A stretch of DNA of 64,000 nt. It comes from Gigantopelta aegis. Lineage: Eukaryota > Mollusca > Gastropoda > Neomphalida > Peltospiridae. The stretch's first letter is position 1. The number at the start of each line of letters is the position of its first letter. Shown here piece by piece: positions 59,836 through 64,000 of this stretch. A program made the position numbers and the translations under genes. The notes beneath the pieces were generated by a model, which saw only the letters and a program-made list of their open reading frames with translations, ran no database searches and was not told where the DNA came from. The stretch covers positions 30,902,523-30,966,522 of the forward strand of contig NC_054704.1 in assembly GCF_016097555.1 (NCBI RefSeq), read 5' to 3'.

Positions 59836-59905
59836 CTGTTAGCTCAGTTGGCAGAGTGCTGGATTCTCATACAGAGGGTCTTTGGTTTGATTCCCCTCTG
59901 TGGAG
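59836..59905 (+). tRNA. tRNA-like sequence, probable pseudogene
   Basis: Counterpart of 17818-17887 with a better A-box (gttagctcagttggcagag) and the same B-box ggtttgattccc. Anticodon-stem pairing is poor; a working tRNA is unlikely. Confidence 0.35.
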
Positions 59906-60404
59906 TTTTATTTATCTGTTACATTTGGAGCCGACATAACACAAGAATACAATTATAAGCATTGAGGAACCATTACAGTTTAACTGCCCATTGCCCACAG
60001 CTCCAGGCCGAGGAGGGAGGATGTAGTATAAAAGCTCCTACTGGCAGTAGCTAGTAGGAATTTCCCTATTAGCTTACATATGGTCCGTGGTTCAAATCCC
60101 CTCTGAGACTGATTTTTCTCTTACATTAGTAAATATTTAGTTTCCTTTTTTTTGTTGTAATATATTGAAAAAATCCAAGACAAAAACAGATGTAAAGAAT
60201 AAAAGGAAAGAGTTGGAATATCTACTCAAACTTACCATGACTGTCATTTTATTTATGCCCTATTGTGTGTTATTTTACACAATAACCCAAGGGGTGTATT
60301 GGTACAAATAAATGTAAAGTAAATAAATTGGCCGATTTTACTGAGTTGGTTAGGTGTCAGTAAAATGTAGTTTAAGTTTTAAAATGTTGAAAAACTCCAT
60401 TTCT

Positions 60405-60517
60405 CTATTTCACAATGATTAGATAGAGGTCTTCATTCAGCTCGGTAATTCCCCAAGACTTGTGCTTTTCTTTGAAGGAATCCACAGAACACACTTTTTC
60501 TACAGTGCACTTATCAC
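60405..60517 (-). CDS. TPMT: Second TPMT copy, terminal exon
   Basis: 113 nt, same length, acceptor (gtttctttcag) and stop as exon 8 of the complete gene. Five substitutions from that exon: three change residues (FEEQHKSW becomes FKEKHKSW; EQNED becomes ELNED) and two are silent. Open throughout. Exons upstream of the next one are not in the window. Confidence 0.87.
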
Positions 60518-60661
60518 CTGAAAGAAACAGCATTATAAATACATTTAGGATAAGTAGAGAGTGGTCGTAATATACCATTTATTTTACAAGTTGTGTCAAA
60601 ATCTAACCAAGGAGCAAAAGCAAGATGGATACATTTTTAAACGATGAGTTGTAAATGAATG

Positions 60662-61054
60662 AAAAGAAAGAAAGAAAAATGTTTTATTTAACAACGCACT
60701 CAACACATTTTATTTACGGTTATATGGCGTCGGACATATGGTTAAGGACCACACAGATTTTGAGAGGAAACCCGCTGTCGCCACTACATGTGCTACTCTT
60801 TCCGATTAGCAGCAAGGGATCTTTTATTTACACTTCCCACAGGCAGGATAGCACAAACCATGGCCTTTGTTGAACCAGTTATGGATCACTGGTTGGTGCA
60901 AGTGGTTTACACCTACCCATTGAGCCTTGCCGAGCACTCACTCAGGGTTTTGAATCGGTATCTGGATTTAAAATCCCATGCCTCGACTGGGATCCGAACC
61001 CAGTACCTACCAGCCTGTAGACTGATGGCCTAACCACGATGCCACTGAGGCCGG
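60662..61054 (-). mobile_element. SINE, head A with tail 1
   Basis: Flanked by tgtaaatgaatg at 60650-60661 and 61055-61066. Block A copy 1 has the uninterrupted tgtaaatgaatgaatg at about 18942. Confidence 0.93.
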
Positions 61055-61884
61055 TGTAAATGAATGTTTAACGACACCTAGCACGAAAAATACATCGGCT
61101 ATTGGGTGAGTTGTAGCCTAAAATACATAAATGGTATCTAATGAACACGGGTGTGGTAGACTATTTCTTACATGTCCTCAAAAAACATCTTTTCCAAATA
61201 AAACATGTTTACAGTGCTTGCACTGGCAGTTAACTTATGTATCACAATTTTGAACTAACTCGCTATGTGGAGTTACAAATTATCTGTCCCTCGTGAATGA
61301 ATGTTGTAAAACACTCACCATTGGCTCGGGTTTACAACATTCATTCACTCTGGACAAATAATTCATAATTCCTCGTAGCTCGTTAGTTATTTTATAAATA
61401 TTTACATAATAAAATAATAAAGTTTTGCTTAGTGGTAGTGTGTGTGTAGTGTGTTTGTGTGTAGGCATATGGGCTCCTATTTTTGTCAGGAGCAGACTGG
61501 CTTTTGCCAGAATTAAACGAAAATGCCTGAATCTGGAAAACAACATTTATTCATATTCGCATTGCTACCAAACGGCTATATTGGGTTGCAAACAAATCAC
61601 TACACATTTTTACATGAATTACAACTAATTTTGAGAGTAGAATGATGGAAATACATGTATATGGTAAAAAGGTCTCAGGTTAGCATACTTTGGCCAAATA
61701 TCTCCATCATTAGTGCCCGAATTTCAGGTTTTGCCCCTCATACGCTTAATGTGTGTGTGAATGTGTGTTTGAGTGTTATTTATTTGTTTGTTTTACCATA
61801 AAGGTGTTAATGTGTGTATCTGTGCCTGTGTTAATGTGTGTGTAAGTTAGGTTTATCATAGAGGTGTGTCTGTGTCTATATGTG

Positions 61885-61895
61885 AATGTGTGTGT

Positions 61896-61933
<38 letters not shown>
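61885..61933 (+). repeat. (TG)n microsatellite
   Basis: Interrupted TG tract, counterpart of the one at 19865. Confidence 0.85.
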
Positions 61934-61934
<1 letters not shown>

Positions 61935-61975
61935 GGTATGTAAATGTACAAGTGTTAATGATTTGTTTGTCTTAC

Positions 61976-62020
61976 CATAGAGATCACAAACTTGATTTTC
62001 AAGAATAACATGAGGTGGAC
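61976..62020 (-). CDS. TPMT: Second TPMT copy, penultimate exon
   Basis: 45 nt, in frame, with conserved acceptor (ttttcag) and donor (GTAAGA). Reads PPHVILENQVCDLY; both differences from the first copy change residues. The exon 6 equivalent would be expected about 580 bases further up, near 62.5-62.7 kb, but homology stops at 62476. It is therefore missing, displaced by an insertion, or beyond the window edge. Confidence 0.85.
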
Positions 62021-62476
62021 CTGAAAAACAGATGTCACATAAAATTAAGAAGACTCATTTCCATAAGAATTTGTAATGTTATTTGGCAGACATGGCGGAA
62101 GCAACTAGACGGGGTGGGGGGGTGGGGGTGGTATGGTCGGTGTTGGTGCTGACTGAGATCGAGGGCACAAAGCAAAGTTTCTAGGGGGGTCCTGGAGTAT
62201 GCTTCTCGGGAAAAACTAGATGACCTATTTGTGATTTATTTTATTCTGTTTTTATTCCTTTGCTATAATATCAATTACAAATTTAACAGGGTGGTTTGCA
62301 CTGTCCTGTGCCATTGGCAGCGGCTTGGTATTTTGTATCATGTCTGCTGCTTTTTGGTTTTTAAAATTAAAGTGGTGCCAGCGTCTTAATGACATAACAT
62401 TTTGTTTCTCTTGAATACAGCGAGGCTCCACCTCACCTCTCATCATCCGAATACGTTTTGCTCCACTCAACAACAC

Positions 62477-62780
62477 CAGACATGAACTAAATCATTTCTC
62501 CTGCCTAAATCCTTTCCTCGTTCCAGTGTTCAATAAAGCGTCACTCCACCAACGTTGGATCTTTCTCAATCTGCGAAGAACACTGCGATGGGACAGCACA
62601 ATGGTTTGACTTGATGTGGGTGTGTGGCTGTGGAAGTTTGGAGCTCAGTAGATGGTAGGGAGGCAAGTACGATGTACAATTTATTATTATCAAAATCCCA
62701 CTTCCCCAGTTGACTTAAATTTCTAAATTGTTCAATAGTATTCTGTCCTGGTCCAGACCACTGGCTATCCAGAGGCACAC
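62477..62780. other. Sequence beyond block A, unassigned
   Basis: A minus-strand open frame of 70 codons (62778-62566, EQFRNLSQLGKWDF) is present, but no family was recognised with confidence. It may belong to the retroelement whose RNase H relic lies at the window end. Confidence 0.3.
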
Positions 62781-62874
62781 ACTCTCTCTCACACTCTCAC
62801 TCACTCACTCACACTCTCACTGACTGACTCACTCACTCACTCACTCACTCACTCACTCTCACTCACTCACTCAC

Positions 62875-62918
<44 letters not shown>

Positions 62919-62967
62919 CCCCTCCCCTCCCCCTCCCTCTCCCTCTCCCTCTCCCTCTCCCTCTCTC
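62781..62967 (+). repeat. CACT / CT / CCCTCT microsatellite complex
   Basis: ctcactcactca-type units pass into pure CT and then ccctct units, about 185 bases of pyrimidine-rich simple sequence. Confidence 0.95.
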
Positions 62968-63714
62968 TGTAATCAACCATATAAAGTTAACATTGCATCT
63001 CAGTTAGTAACATTTTACAAATGGCAGAAGTAAACATTAAAAAATGTCTTATTTTCAGTACATTGGTGAACATACACTCCAACTAGTCACTTGAAGTGTT
63101 ATGGTCGGCCTGATGATGAGATATTTGTAGAGATACATATATAGGCTAAAAAAGAGATCGTTCGATAATTTGATCACATTTTCTCTGTAATTTATATTGA
63201 CAAAATATACTACACTTTTATGGTGCTGAGTGGCCTAACCCAAAAGAAAAAAACTAACTATATGGGTTTGAAAGGAGTGAATTCGGTCTTGGTAACAGAT
63301 TTCCTAATACAAATTATGCTGTTATTAAATAAAATTAGTTTAATTGTATCCTGCATTAAATAAATTCTGACACTTTGATGTAATATAATTAAAAGATAAG
63401 GATTGAACTGGCATGTCACTGTGGATTGACTACGCTATATATACAAAGTGTCACCCCCTTGCAACCCCATTATTCTTGATCGTGCACGTGTCATTTGCAT
63501 GTTAACTGTTACATCACTTTCAGTCGATGAATACCGCCACTGGTATAAATGAATCTTACAGCATATTGGCAAATGAAACAAATAACAAACTGATCATTCA
63601 AATTTACTTACAATCCAGAGAAGCAAACATGTTAATGATAAAAATGCTGTGGACATTTTGCATGGCATTTTTTTTTGCTGTGGTAATTTTCTTAATTTCA
63701 GGGGTTGAGGACAG
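62968..63714. other. No gene seen
   Basis: AT-rich. The plus-strand open frame at 63527-63820 is mostly the antisense of the retroelement relic that follows and is not supported. Confidence 0.35.
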
Positions 63715-64000
63715 TATTATATATGGTATATTCATAAGCTCTCCTGACGACTGCCCATCTTTGAATACTTGGAGATGCAATGAGAGGAACCTGCTTCTCT
63801 TCACCAAACAAAGCTTATGATCAGTAACAATACCAAACAGATACTTGTGAAATTTCTTCAACCCAAAGATCATGGCAGCACTTTCTTATCCAGCTGGGAG
63901 GAATTCTTCTCTGCTTCATTCTATATCTTGGACGTAAATCCAGCTGGGTGCTCTGAACCATCTTTCATAGTGTGGAAGATCTCTGCCCCCAAACCATACT
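63715..64000 (-). pseudogene. Ty3/gypsy-type RNase H relic
   Basis: Read downward from the window end, short frames carry in order a YGLGA motif, DGSEHPAGFTSK, AEKNSSQLDKK, AMIFGLKKFHKYLFG, TDHK and SIQRWAVV, the ordered landmarks of the RNase H domain of Ty3/gypsy pol. Frame changes between these pieces and an early stop show decay. The rest of the element would lie beyond the window. Confidence 0.8.

Larger units (their letters stand above)
56761..62476 (+). repeat. Duplicated block A, copy 2
   Basis: Collinear with 15614-20432 and includes the two terminal TPMT exons. Extra in this copy: SINEs at 57552-57945 and 60662-61054 and a Penelope-like insertion at 58339-58793. It lacks the 17943-18243 segment. 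Similarity ends after gctccactcaacaacacc. Confidence 0.9.

Overview
The window is eukaryotic nuclear DNA, about 64 kb and AT-rich, dense in transposable elements, with one recognisable host gene family. tRNA-derived SINEs with exchangeable parts, Tc1-like transposons, APE-type LINEs, long AT/GT microsatellites, poly-G tracts and small exons with GT/AG introns point to a lophotrochozoan, most likely a mollusc; the species cannot be told. One assembly gap of 200 N lies at 15414-15613.

Host gene: reading splice sites by eye on the minus strand reconstructs a complete thiopurine S-methyltransferase (TPMT-family) gene of eight coding exons, 32288 down to 18700. The exons total 726 nt and encode 241 residues, with every intron phase consistent. 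The family also appears twice more. The last two exons recur at 62020-61976 and 60517-60405 (minus strand) inside a duplicated block, with amino-acid changes but intact frames and splice sites. A diverged, frameshifted pair of exons lies on the plus strand at 45062-45147 and 46149-46191.

Layout: 1-1.5 kb, LINE remnant. 1.9-3.4 kb, duplicated block B. 3.48-4.74 kb, solo LTR. 8.0-11.25 kb, degraded jockey-like LINE on the minus strand. 13-15.3 kb, inverted-repeat DNA elements. 15.6-20.4 kb, duplicated block A with the 3' end of TPMT. 18.7-32.3 kb, TPMT with introns full of SINEs and two Tc1-like elements. 32.5-37.6 kb, SINEs and diverged tandem repeats. 40-41 kb, second copy of block B. 45-46 kb, TPMT relic. 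48.6-49.9 kb, foldback element and SINEs. 50.3-52.4 kb, inverted-repeat element holding a second solo LTR. 53-55.4 kb, nested DNA transposons including an intact Tc1-like transposase. 56-62.5 kb, second copy of block A with extra insertions. 63.7-64 kb, Ty3/gypsy RNase H relic.

The mobile elements record their own history. Filled and empty sites of the same locus occur together in the window, two solo LTRs carry different 5-bp target duplications, and several elements sit inside others. No prokaryotic gene, CRISPR array or viral genome was seen. Boundaries were read by eye and are good to a few bases where a target-site duplication (TSD) is quoted and to tens of bases otherwise.
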